In this document: in pieces, positions 33,697-42,363 of the stretch
Layout: every line of letters begins with the position of its first letter
Numbering within the stretch: the stretch's first letter is position 1
DNA from: Bog-532 sp963720945
GTDB taxonomy: Bacteria; Actinomycetota; Actinomycetes; Streptosporangiales; Streptosporangiaceae
DNA length: 64,000 bases
NCBI GenBank assembly: GCA_963720945.1
Contig: CAVRHH010000005.1
Coordinates: 124,001-188,000, forward strand
Direction: 5' to 3'
The notes under the pieces: model-generated
Database searches by the model: none
What the model was told of the DNA's origin: nothing
Seen by the model: the letters and a program-made list of their open reading frames with translations, nothing else
Program-made: the position numbers and the translations under genes

Positions 33697-35151
33697 TCAG
33701 TGCCGCTGGCCGGGCGCGCTCTCCCGCCGGATCTGGAAGAACGACGAATGGAGACCGGCGCGGGCGATCACCATCATGATCAGCCCGGCGATGATGATGC
33801 CGGCCAGCGACCAGAGCTGCGTAGCCGGCGCGGCCAGCAGTGACTTGACGAGGATCCAGCCGAGGAACCCGGCCGCGCCCAGCGGGAGGATCCCGAGCAC
33901 CACCGCTTCCCACAGGTTGGCGGTCAGCCGGCGCCGGTAGTACACCACGACCGTCAGTGCGGTGAGGATGTAGAAGATCGAGAACAGCAGGCCGGTCACG
34001 TCGATCACGTCGGTGAACGCGTTCTGCACCGAGGTGGCCAGGAAGTAAATGGAACTGAGCCCGATGATCAGCAGCCCGACGATGATGCTGGCCGAGACGG
34101 GGGTGGCGAACCGGCGGGAGACGTTGGCCAGGAACTGCGGCAGCACCCGGTAGCTGGCCATCCCGTAGACGAGCCGGGAGCTGAGCACGATGCCGGTGCC
34201 GGTGGTGGCGATGACCGACAGCGCGATGGACAGCGCCATGACCTTCGCCCAGAAACCGCCGCCCAGCGCGTCGGCCACCGCGACGAGGGCGGTGCCGTTC
34301 TCCGAGGCGGCGGCGAGCTTGGCGGGTGAGAGCACGCCCTGGAAGCCGACCTGCGCCAGCGTGTAGATGACGGCCAGCAGGCCGACGGCCCACATGGCCG
34401 CCCGGCCCGGGTTCACCCGACGGTGCTTCACTTCCTCGTTGACGTACAGGGTGCCGTCCCAGCCGCCGTAGACGAACACCGCGACGAGGAAGCCCGCGAC
34501 CGCACTGCCATGGCCGCCGATGCCGCTGGGGCTCAGCCATTCGCTGGTGATCCTTACGACGCCGGGATGATCGCTGGCGACGTAGAGGAGCCCCGCGATG
34601 GCCAGCCCGATCAGGATCGCGTATTCCACCACCGCCATGCCGACCTGGACCCGGGCGGTCATGCGGATGCCGACGATGGCGATCACGAGCATGATGAGGC
34701 CCATGACGGCACCGATCACGACGTAGGCCGTGGTGTTGGTCGAGGTGGAACCGAAGACGGCGAGGACCGAAGGCCCGAGCAGGAGGACCTCGGCAACCGT
34801 ACCGATGATGTAGGCGGCGACCATCAGCCATCCGGTCAGGAAGCCGAGGTACGGGTTGATGGCCCGGCCGACCCACTCGAACGAGGCGCCGCAGTTGGCG
34901 TTCCACAGGTTCAGCCGGCGGTAGGAATTGGCGATGATCAGCATGGGGATCGCGGTGAGGATGAGAATCGGCCCGCTGCCGTAGGCGGTCGCCACGGCCA
35001 GCGCGGCGAGCGACAGCCCGACCGTGGCCGCCGGGGCGGATGACGCCATGCCGATGACCGTGTCCTGCGCGACACCGATCGCGTCCGGCTCGAGCCGGGC
35101 CGCATGCGATCGCGGCGGGTCAGTCACCGTCACCGCAGGATGATCCGCCAT
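33697..35151 (-). CDS. APC-family amino acid permease
   Basis: 484 residues with about 12 membrane helices. The family start DTVIGMASSAPAATVGLSLA and the following helix, the long GGWDGTLYVNEEVKHRRVNP loop and the helices LLIIGLSSIYFLA and LLFSIFYILTALTVVVYY are typical of the APC superfamily. It imports an amino acid or amine; the substrate cannot be fixed. An inverted repeat in an AT-rich patch upstream is a possible operator. Confidence 0.88.
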   Translation of the reverse strand: MADHPAVTVTDPPRSHAARLEPDAIGVAQDTVIGMASSAPAATVGLSLAALAVATAYGSGPILILTAIPMLIIANSYRRLNLWNANCGASFEWVGRAINPYLGFLTGWLMVAAYIIGTVAEVLLLGPSVLAVFGSTSTNTTAYVVIGAVMGLIMLVIAIVGIRMTARVQVGMAVVEYAILIGLAIAGLLYVASDHPGVVRITSEWLSPSGIGGHGSAVAGFLVAVFVYGGWDGTLYVNEEVKHRRVNPGRAAMWAVGLLAVIYTLAQVGFQGVLSPAKLAAASENGTALVAVADALGGGFWAKVMALSIALSVIATTGTGIVLSSRLVYGMASYRVLPQFLANVSRRFATPVSASIIVGLLIIGLSSIYFLATSVQNAFTDVIDVTGLLFSIFYILTALTVVVYYRRRLTANLWEAVVLGILPLGAAGFLGWILVKSLLAAPATQLWSLAGIIIAGLIMMVIARAGLHSSFFQIRRESAPGQRH

Positions 35152-35532
35152 CAGTTCTCCCCCTCAATTCCGTCCATTACCACCCGCTAGCGGGCGAAGG
35201 CCAGCATAGCGGTCACATCGGCACAGACTTTGTTCTGTCCGAAATTTGCGGATTAGTTTGTTGAATGGTCGACGATCATCGAAAACCAACGATGTTTTCG
35301 GCCGTAGATGCGTACGCCCCGGACCCGGGTTGGCATGAATGCGGTTGCGATACAGACATTACGGCTGCCGAATAGGCGCGACAGGTCCATCGGCGGCAGC
35401 CGCCGCGGCCCGCCCCCGGGGCTGCGCCTAGCGGGCGGGGAGGCGGACGGCGCGCACCGTCCGGACCTTTGGCCCTGTTGCCGCCGCCGTGACCGCACGA
35501 TGCTGCCGGCACCCTAGGTGAGGAGGGAAGAC
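35152..35532. other. Intergenic region upstream of the APC permease
   Basis: About 380 bp. The stretch 35221-35300 is AT-rich against a GC-rich background and ends in an inverted repeat CGAAAAC-CAACGAT-GTTTTCG (35280-35300). This is a candidate operator or promoter-proximal hairpin for the permease on the minus strand or the DUF1918 gene on the plus strand. No gene is supported. Confidence 0.45.
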
Positions 35533-35733
35533 ATGCACGCAGAGGTGGGCGACAAGATTGTGGTCCGGGGCCGTCACCAGGGCGACGAGGACCGGGAAGG
35601 CGTGATCGCCGAAGTCCACGGCGCCGACGGCGCGCCCCCCTATCTGGTGCGGTGGGCGAACGGTCGCGAGACCGTGTTCATGCCGTCCTCCGGCGCCCTC
35701 GTCGAGCACGGTCCCGCTCCGCAGGCAGGCTGA
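35533..35733 (+). CDS. DUF1918 small protein
   Basis: 66 residues from ATG at 35533, preceded by GAGGAGGG. It is a small SH3-like beta fold: VGDKIVVRGRHQGDEDREGV, IAEVHGADGAPPYLVRW and ETVFMPSSGALVEH are the DUF1918 hallmarks. The function is unknown; many copies exist per actinobacterial genome. A hairpin terminator follows at 35755-35781. Confidence 0.85.
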   Translation: MHAEVGDKIVVRGRHQGDEDREGVIAEVHGADGAPPYLVRWANGRETVFMPSSGALVEHGPAPQAG

Positions 35734-35754
35734 CCCGCCGCAGAGGCACCGCAA

Positions 35755-35781
35755 CCGGGCCCGGCCGGTAGCCGGGCCCGG
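35755..35781 (+). terminator. Hairpin terminator after the DUF1918 gene
   Basis: A perfect 11-bp stem CCGGGCCCGGC / GCCGGGCCCGG with a CGGTA loop starts 22 bp after the stop. It lacks a T-tract. Confidence 0.55.
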
Positions 35782-35834
35782 CTTAGCGGACGGTACCTGG
35801 CCAGCCCGGTGAGCCCAGGGCACGCCGGGCCCGC

Positions 35835-36887
35835 TCATGCGCCGGGTGCGGTCCCCGGCTCGATCAGCGACGGGCCCTCCGCGCTCCATCGGACGAGCAC
35901 GGCCTCGTGCCCGACCTGCAGGCCATCGGCTGGCCTGATCCGGAAACCGCCGAACATGGTCCGCGTATCGAGGGCCAGGGCCGCTGCCCAGAGCAGATCA
36001 CGTGTGCTGCCACCCGCCTGCCGCGTGCATTGCGCCGCCAGCGTCGCCGCCGCGGCCGCCTGCACGGCCGGATAATCAGGGACCGCGCCGGTCCGGGCCT
36101 GATAGGCGGCCAGGAACGCGGCCTCGGCCGGCCCCAGCTCAGGGGCCGGCGCAGCGCCGGGAAACCATTGCCCGACCCCGAAGACGCCCCGGGCGTCGAG
36201 GCCGGCCGCGCCGAATTCGCGGACCCCTGCCGCGACGGCGCACACGGCCCGTGGCGGCCGGCGCGCGGCCCGGGCACGCCCGATCATGTCCACGTCTTCC
36301 TCGAAACTGCCTGCCGAGAACAGGTCCCACGAGCCTGGCGGGCCAGGTGGTGGCAGGACGCCGTCCCGGCCCAGGCGCCCGGTGCTGATCCCGGCCTGCC
36401 GCGCCGACGCTTCGGCGCCCGCCGCGACCTGCTTCCCGAAACTTCCCCGGCCGTGAGCAATCCACAGCCTGACGTCGCACCTGGTAGCGGCCAGGTGCCG
36501 CAGGAAGGGCGCGGCGTACCGGCTGGCGGGGGCCAGAACCGAGACCACGTGGCCGGGGTGGGCCGTCCCGACGTCATCCCCCGCGCCGCCGTGATTCCAC
36601 AGCAGCCAGCCCGCCCGGGCCGCCAGCCGCCCGGCCACGCGCGCCAGCCGGGTCGAGTACGGGCCGAGCAGCACGTCGCACCGGGCGGCGATCTGCGGGA
36701 GCGCGGCGTGCAGCGTAGCGGGGTCGCTCCTGTCGTCGGCGATGATCAGCTCAGCGGCACCATCCAGCGATTGCCAGGCCTCCAGTCCCCGGGCGGCCTG
36801 CGTCCCGAACCTGGCGTACTCGCCCGACAGCGACAGGCACGCGCCGACCCGCAGCCGGCGATGAACGCCGGCCGGGCCACGGGTCAT
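35835..36887 (-). CDS. Substrate-binding-protein fold without a signal peptide (LivK-like)
   Basis: 350 residues. The sequence has the type I periplasmic binding protein layout: GACLSLSGEYARFGTQAARG, ELIIADDRSDPATLHAALPQ, VLLGPYSTRLARVAGRLAAR and QWFPGAAPAPELGPAEAAFL. There is no signal peptide or lipobox, and no ABC permease or ATPase gene nearby. It may be a cytoplasmic ligand-binding sensor related to AmiC-type proteins, or lack its export signal through loss. Ligand unknown. Confidence 0.75.
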   Translation of the reverse strand: MTRGPAGVHRRLRVGACLSLSGEYARFGTQAARGLEAWQSLDGAAELIIADDRSDPATLHAALPQIAARCDVLLGPYSTRLARVAGRLAARAGWLLWNHGGAGDDVGTAHPGHVVSVLAPASRYAAPFLRHLAATRCDVRLWIAHGRGSFGKQVAAGAEASARQAGISTGRLGRDGVLPPPGPPGSWDLFSAGSFEEDVDMIGRARAARRPPRAVCAVAAGVREFGAAGLDARGVFGVGQWFPGAAPAPELGPAEAAFLAAYQARTGAVPDYPAVQAAAAATLAAQCTRQAGGSTRDLLWAAALALDTRTMFGGFRIRPADGLQVGHEAVLVRWSAEGPSLIEPGTAPGA

Positions 36888-36991
36888 CGGGCATCACCCC
36901 TTCCGGCGCCGGCCACCGCGGGACCTTGGCCACAGCCGTCAGGTGCCATAAGCCCCTCTGGCTGGTGAGAGGAATCAGGCACCGTTGGTGA

Positions 36992-37261
36992 ATGACTAAC
37001 GGACATCAGGCGGGCAGCGCCGAGCAGCGCGACGGTCACGCAGGCGACAGCTCGCCGGTCGCGCGGCCGGGTCAGGCCGCCCCGGCCCGGGCCTGCTGCT
37101 GCCTGGCGAAACCCCAGTTCAAGGTAATGATCCCGGCGGCGGACGGTCAGGGCCACCCAGCCGATCTGTGGCTGTGCGGGCATCATTACCGCGCTTCCCG
37201 CGTCACGCTGGTGCTCGCCAACGCGCGGGTCGAGGACCAGACGGCGCCCGCGTCCCGGTGA
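36992..37261 (+). CDS. Small zinc-binding-like protein (DUF7455-like)
   Basis: 89 residues. The segment CCCLAKPQFKVMIPAADG followed by LWLCGHHYRA resembles the Cys-Cys ... Cys-x-His-His zinc-binding motif of DUF7455. The N-terminal 30 residues are disordered. Function is unknown; proteins of this family often lie near sigma-factor genes. Stands alone between convergent genes. Confidence 0.6.
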   Translation: MTNGHQAGSAEQRDGHAGDSSPVARPGQAAPARACCCLAKPQFKVMIPAADGQGHPADLWLCGHHYRASRVTLVLANARVEDQTAPASR

Positions 37262-37283
37262 CGGTCACGGTCAGCGGCGCGGG

Positions 37284-37787
37284 TCAGAGCTTGTAGCCGA
37301 ACTCCCTGAGCAGACGGTGGCGGGCCGCCACGTCCGTGTCTGTCTCCACGCCGGCCGGCGGCAGGCCATCGATGACCCCGGCGATACCGCGGCCGTCGCC
37401 GGCCGCGGCGACCAGGATCGCCACCGGGTTGGCCGTGGCGCAGAACACCGTGCACACCTCCGGTACCGCCTTGACCTGGTTCATGACGTTGACGGGGAAT
37501 CCGTCGCGCAGCATGATCACGAATGAGTGGCCGGCCGCGATCGCCTCCGCGTTCCGCACGGCGAGGCTGGTCAGTTCGCCGTCGTTTCCTGACCTGCGAA
37601 CCAGCCGGGCGCCAGAGGCCTCACAGAAGGCGAGGCCGAACCGGAGCGAGGCGCTCACCCCGGCCAGCGCCTCATGCAGATCCTCAACCGTCTTGATGAA
37701 GTGAGCCTGGCCGACGATCACGTTCACGTCTTCCGGCTTCTCCAGCGAGACCACCTCGAGCGAGACCGCTGTTCCTGCCATTGCCAC
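37284..37787 (-). CDS. Adenosine-specific kinase family protein
   Basis: 167 residues. The family (PF04008) is indicated by VSLEKPEDVNVIVGQAHFIK, RFGLAFCEASGARLVR, GHSFVIMLRDGFPVNVMNQV and TVFCATANPVAILVA, the usual alpha/beta fold. Some archaeal members phosphorylate adenosine; in bacteria the role is unproven. Stands alone; 125 bp upstream of the divergent SWIM-SNF2 gene. Confidence 0.85.
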   Translation of the reverse strand: MAMAGTAVSLEVVSLEKPEDVNVIVGQAHFIKTVEDLHEALAGVSASLRFGLAFCEASGARLVRRSGNDGELTSLAVRNAEAIAAGHSFVIMLRDGFPVNVMNQVKAVPEVCTVFCATANPVAILVAAAGDGRGIAGVIDGLPPAGVETDTDVAARHRLLREFGYKL

Positions 37788-37911
37788 ACCTCTCCACGTC
37801 CGGGCCAGGCGAACGGGAAAACCCTAACCTCCGGTGCCGGGCCTGCGGGACATCGCCGCGGAAGAGCGCGGCGGGACAGAAAATGTCAGCCCGGCCCGAT
37901 ACCGTCGTGCC

Positions 37912-40900
37912 ATGCCGCCCGAAGTGCTGCCGGAGATCAACCTCCGCTCTCTCGAACGTGCCGTGGGAAACGCGGCCGTCGCGAGAGGCCTCAGCTATGC
38001 GCGGGAGCGGGCGGTCCGCGACATGCGCTGGGAGGCCGCGGAAGGTGTGCTGCGCGGCCGGGTGCGAGGGCAGGGCAGCAACGTCTACGCCACGACGGCC
38101 CACCTCTCGGCGGAGGCACGGCCGGAGTTCGAGTGGGGCGACTGCAGCTGCCCGGTGGCGTTCAACTGCAAGCATGTCGCGGCCCTGATCCTTACCACGC
38201 TGTTCACCCCGTCGGCCCCACCGGGGCAGCAGGTGCGGCCGGTGTCCTGGGAGCAATCACTCCAGTCGCTCCTGGATACCCCGCCCGCCGCCGTCCCGGG
38301 CCGCCCCGGCGGGACGCCGCTGGCCATGGAGCTATCGCTGACCGCGGCCGCGCACCCGGCGGGCAGGTCCGGCCTGGTAACCGCCGGCTCCCCGCTGAAG
38401 CTGCTTGCCCGGCTGGTGCGGCCGGGCAAGAACAGCGGCTGGGTGGGCGGCAGCCTCAGCTGGAGCAGGCTCAGCTCGCTCGCGTACGACGGCAATTTCT
38501 CGCCGCCGCAGGTACGGCTGCTGCGGGAGATCTACGCGCTGTCCCGGTCGGATGCCGGCCAGGTGGACTACTACGGCTCCTATCGTTACGGCGACGACAA
38601 GACCATCGATCTGTCGGCGTTCGGCTCACGCCAGCTCTGGCCGCTGCTGGACGAGGCCGAAGAGACCGGCCTGCGGCTGGTGCACCGCGGCAGGCTGGGC
38701 CCGGTGGACTGGCGCAATTTCGCGGAGTTCTGCGTCGACGTCACGCGCGCGGCGGAATCCGGCGCGCTGGTGCTGGCCCCGCTGATCCGGGTCAACGGGG
38801 AGACCGGCCCGGTCATGCCGGTCCAGTTCATGGGCGCCGAGGGACACGGCGTGATCCTGGCCGGCCCGGCGGACGCCGGGCGTGCCCCCGACCCTGCGCA
38901 ATGGCGATTCCGGCTGGCCCGGCTGAACCAGCCGGTTCCGCCGGCGCTCCAGCAGATGGCGCTGTCCGGGCAGCGGGTGGACATCCCCGCCGCACAGCAG
39001 TCCCGGTTCCGTGACGAGTACTACCCGCGGCTCCGGCACGCGGCCACGGTGACCTCCTCGGACGGCTCGTTCACCGCGCCCGTCATCTCGGAGCCGACCC
39101 TGGTGCTGGTGGCCGCGTATGGTCCCGGGCACCAGCTTGACATCGGCTGGGAGTGGTCGTACGAGATCGACGGCTCCCCCGTCCGCGCGCCGCTGGACCC
39201 GGCGCCCGCCGCGGCCGGGTACCGGGATGCGGATGCTGAACGGGCCATCGTGGCCGGCTTCAGCGACGCACTGGCCCGCTTCGGCCTGCACCGTACCGGT
39301 CCTGTCCGGGCCGGGCCGGCCGCATTGGCCGGCGGCGCGGCCTGGTTGCACGGCGCCCGGTTCGACGGTATTGACACCATGCGAGTGAGCACCGAACTGC
39401 TGCCGCTGCTCGCGGGGCATCCCCGGGTCGCGATCGAGGTGACCGGCGAGGTCCCGGACTACCGGGAGGCCGGCGACTCGCTGCGGATCGCCGTGTCGAC
39501 GGGCGAGCGGCCGGACGACAGCGACTGGTTCGACCTGGGCATCACCGTCACCATCGAGGGACGGGAGGTGCCGTTCCGTGACCTGTTCGCCGCGCTCAGC
39601 CGTGGCGACCCGGTTCTGCTGCTCCCGGACGGCGCGCACTTCTCCCTGGACAAACCCGAGCTGCGGGCGCTGGCCCGGCTGATCGAGGAGGCACGGGCGC
39701 TGCAGGACTCGCCCGGCAGCGGCCTGCGGATCAGCCGGTTCCAGGCCGGGTTCTGGGCGGAGCTGGCCGGGCTCGGCCTGGTCAGCGAGCAGGCCGACGC
39801 GTGGCGCCGGCAGGTCGCCGGCCTGCTCGCGGCCGGCGGCGTCGGCCAGCTGGCGCCGCCCGCGTCGCTGGCGGCCCGGCTGCGGCCCTACCAGCTGGAC
39901 GGGTTCAGCTGGCTGGCGTTTCTGTGGCAGCACGGGCTCGGCGGCATCCTGGCCGACGACATGGGGCTCGGCAAGACCCTTCAGGCCCTGGCGCTCATCT
40001 GTCACGCCAGGGAGGTGACGTCCGGGCCGGCCGACGGAGCCGCGGCCGCTGGCGCTGCCACCGGCACGGCGGGTCCGCCGTTCCTCATCGTGGCGCCGAC
40101 GAGTGTCGTGCCGAACTGGCAGGCGGAATCGGCCCGGTTCGCCCCCGGCCTGAAGGTCGTGGCGGTAACGGACACGATGGCGCGCCGCCGCCAGCCGCTC
40201 GGTGAGATCATCGCCGGTGCCGACGCCGTGGTCACCTCCTACACGCTGCTCCGGCTGGACATCGATGCCTACGCGGCCGCGGACTGGTCCGGGATGATCC
40301 TGGATGAGGCCCAGTACGCCAAGAACCACCAGTCGAAGATCTACCAGTGCGCACGCCGGGTGCCCGCCCCGTTCAAGGTCGCCGTGACCGGCACGCCGAT
40401 GGAAAACAACCTGATGGAGCTGTGGTCACTGCTGTCCATCACCGCGCCCGGGCTGTTTCCGAGCCCAGCCCGCTTCCGTGACTACTACGCCAAGCCGATC
40501 GAGAAAGGGCACGCCGAGCTGCTCGGCCAGCTGCGGCGGCGGATCAGGCCGCTCGTCATGCGCCGGACGAAAGAGCAGGTGGCCGCGGACTTGCCCGCCA
40601 AGCAGGAACAGGTGCTGGAGATAGATCTGCACCCGCGGCATCGCAAGCTCTACCAGACCCACCTGCAGCGAGAGCGGCAGAAGGTCCTGGGCCTGATCAG
40701 CGACATGAACGCCAACCGGTTCACGATCTTCCGCTCGCTGACCCTGCTCCGGCAGCTGAGCCTGCACGCCGCCCTGATCGACGACGCGCACGCGGACATC
40801 CCGTCCGGGAAGACCGACGCGCTGCTCGCCCAGCTGCGCGAGGTGGCCGGCGGAGGGCACCGCGCCCTGGTGTTCAGCCAGTTCACGAGGTTCCTGGATC

Positions 40901-41307
40901 AGGTCCGTGCACAGCTGGACGAGGCAGGCATGCCCTACTGCTACCTGGACGGCAGCACGCGCAACCGGGGGGCCGTCGTGCAGCAGTTCAAGGACGGCGC
41001 GGCGCCGGTGTTCCTGATCAGCCTCAAGGCCGGCGGGTTCGGCCTCAACCTCACCGAAGCCGACTACTGCTTCATCCTGGATCCCTGGTGGAATCCGGCG
41101 GTGGAGGCACAGGCCGTGGACCGGACGCACCGCATCGGCCAGACCCGCAATGTCATGGTGTACCGCCTCATCGCCGCCGACACCATCGAATCGAAGGTCA
41201 TGGAGCTCAAGGCGAAGAAGGCCAAGCTGTTCGCCAGCGTCATCGACAGCGGTGACGTGTTCAGCGCCGGCCTCGACGCCGACGACATCCGCGGCCTGTT
41301 CGGCTGA
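37912..41307 (+). CDS. SWIM zinc-finger SNF2-family DNA translocase/helicase
   Basis: About 1131 residues from ATG at 37912 (an ATG at 37834 adds 26). An N-terminal SWIM zinc finger (CSCPVAFNCKHVAAL) and large linking region are followed by the SNF2 helicase core: ADDMGLGKTLQALALICHA (Walker A), LDEAQYAKNH (motif II, DEAQ), TGTPMENNLMELWSLLSI, VFSQFTRFLDQVRAQL and WNPAVEAQAVDRTHRIGQT (motifs V-VI). It remodels protein-DNA complexes. This architecture is common in actinobacteria as a single gene. No methylase or nuclease partner is nearby, so a defence role is not supported here. Confidence 0.9.
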   Translation: MPPEVLPEINLRSLERAVGNAAVARGLSYARERAVRDMRWEAAEGVLRGRVRGQGSNVYATTAHLSAEARPEFEWGDCSCPVAFNCKHVAALILTTLFTPSAPPGQQVRPVSWEQSLQSLLDTPPAAVPGRPGGTPLAMELSLTAAAHPAGRSGLVTAGSPLKLLARLVRPGKNSGWVGGSLSWSRLSSLAYDGNFSPPQVRLLREIYALSRSDAGQVDYYGSYRYGDDKTIDLSAFGSRQLWPLLDEAEETGLRLVHRGRLGPVDWRNFAEFCVDVTRAAESGALVLAPLIRVNGETGPVMPVQFMGAEGHGVILAGPADAGRAPDPAQWRFRLARLNQPVPPALQQMALSGQRVDIPAAQQSRFRDEYYPRLRHAATVTSSDGSFTAPVISEPTLVLVAAYGPGHQLDIGWEWSYEIDGSPVRAPLDPAPAAAGYRDADAERAIVAGFSDALARFGLHRTGPVRAGPAALAGGAAWLHGARFDGIDTMRVSTELLPLLAGHPRVAIEVTGEVPDYREAGDSLRIAVSTGERPDDSDWFDLGITVTIEGREVPFRDLFAALSRGDPVLLLPDGAHFSLDKPELRALARLIEEARALQDSPGSGLRISRFQAGFWAELAGLGLVSEQADAWRRQVAGLLAAGGVGQLAPPASLAARLRPYQLDGFSWLAFLWQHGLGGILADDMGLGKTLQALALICHAREVTSGPADGAAAAGAATGTAGPPFLIVAPTSVVPNWQAESARFAPGLKVVAVTDTMARRRQPLGEIIAGADAVVTSYTLLRLDIDAYAAADWSGMILDEAQYAKNHQSKIYQCARRVPAPFKVAVTGTPMENNLMELWSLLSITAPGLFPSPARFRDYYAKPIEKGHAELLGQLRRRIRPLVMRRTKEQVAADLPAKQEQVLEIDLHPRHRKLYQTHLQRERQKVLGLISDMNANRFTIFRSLTLLRQLSLHAALIDDAHADIPSGKTDALLAQLREVAGGGHRALVFSQFTRFLDQVRAQLDEAGMPYCYLDGSTRNRGAVVQQFKDGAAPVFLISLKAGGFGLNLTEADYCFILDPWWNPAVEAQAVDRTHRIGQTRNVMVYRLIAADTIESKVMELKAKKAKLFASVIDSGDVFSAGLDADDIRGLFG

Positions 41308-41460
41308 AACCGGCGGCCCGTGCCTCGTTCATGGGCCACGCTGAGGCCGGGCGACGATCTGATCCGCGTCCTCAGCTGTGTATCAGCCTGCCGGTGGTTC
41401 CCTCCGGATAAGTGACCATACGTTCCGTTCACTGGGCAAACGGGAAAAGGGGGTTGTCAG

Positions 41461-42156
41461 ATGGCACTTACGTGGCCGCTGGAGCAGGAGGGATCCACGG
41501 GCGAGGACGTCAAGACCGTCCAGTACCTGGTTACGGCGCAGGGCCACCCGACGGGGGTGGATGGTGTCTTCGGTCCGCTTACGAAGACCGCCGTGGAGGC
41601 CTTTCAGTCGTCGCGCGGGCTGGGCGCCGACGGGATCGTCGGGCCGCAGACCTGGCCCCAGCTGATCATCCAGGTGCAGCAGGGAAGTAACGGTGACGCT
41701 GTGCGCGCCGTTCAGAGTCAGATCCATGGCCGCGGTGACGGCGCCCAGATCGCCGTCGACGGCATCTTCGGCCCGGACACCAATGACGCCGTGCAGGCGT
41801 TCCAGGCGCTGCTCGGCCTGTCGGTTGACGGGATCGTCGGACAGCAGACCTGGAACTATCTGGTCAACGGCTATCTCGCCGCGCCAGACCCGCAAACCGC
41901 CGCAAAGGACGTGTTCAGCGCCTGGGAGGCCAGCAACCGCGATCAGGCCGCCGTGAACGCCACCACGGCGGCGGTGAACGATATCTTCGCCGAGAGCTTC
42001 TCGGCGGGCGACGGCTGGTCGTTCGAGGGCTGCCAGGGCGCCCTCGGGCACACGTTCTGCAGCTGGAAGCGCTCCAACGGCCACGAGCTGAGGATCGGCG
42101 TCATAAACGCTGTCGAGGGCCCGTACTACGTCGCCGACCAGGCTCAGTTCACCTGA
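41461..42156 (+). CDS. Peptidoglycan-binding protein with two PG_binding_1 domains
   Basis: 231 residues. Two tandem PG_binding_1 domains are visible, each with an NP/LGV-type repeat: VQYLVTAQGHPTGVDGVFGP and AVQAFQALLGLSVDGIVGQQ. The C-terminal 80 residues (GWSFEGCQGALGHTFCSWKR) are unassigned with two Cys that could bond. There is no signal peptide, which is unusual for a wall-binding protein and suggests either cytoplasmic use or secretion by another route. Confidence 0.82.
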   Translation: MALTWPLEQEGSTGEDVKTVQYLVTAQGHPTGVDGVFGPLTKTAVEAFQSSRGLGADGIVGPQTWPQLIIQVQQGSNGDAVRAVQSQIHGRGDGAQIAVDGIFGPDTNDAVQAFQALLGLSVDGIVGQQTWNYLVNGYLAAPDPQTAAKDVFSAWEASNRDQAAVNATTAAVNDIFAESFSAGDGWSFEGCQGALGHTFCSWKRSNGHELRIGVINAVEGPYYVADQAQFT

Positions 42157-42363
42157 TCGAGCCGATCCGCCTCAGGCCTCGCGCGCTACGTCCCGCGCGG
42201 GCCTGCCCTCGGCGCAGGGGATGCCTTCGCCCGCATCCAGCCGACCTCGCCGTCGGCGTCTGCCCGCCTTGACGTGGGCAGGTGCGCAGGGTGATGCTCA
42301 GATAGATGCCTGTTCGCCGACGGTCGTAATGATGCGGCATCGCGTTGCAGAATCGGAGGACGT

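Noticed and set aside
37912..41307. SNF2-SWIM gene as part of a restriction or DISARM-like defence system
   Set aside because: No methylase, nuclease or phospholipase genes nearby; the architecture is a common solitary actinobacterial gene.
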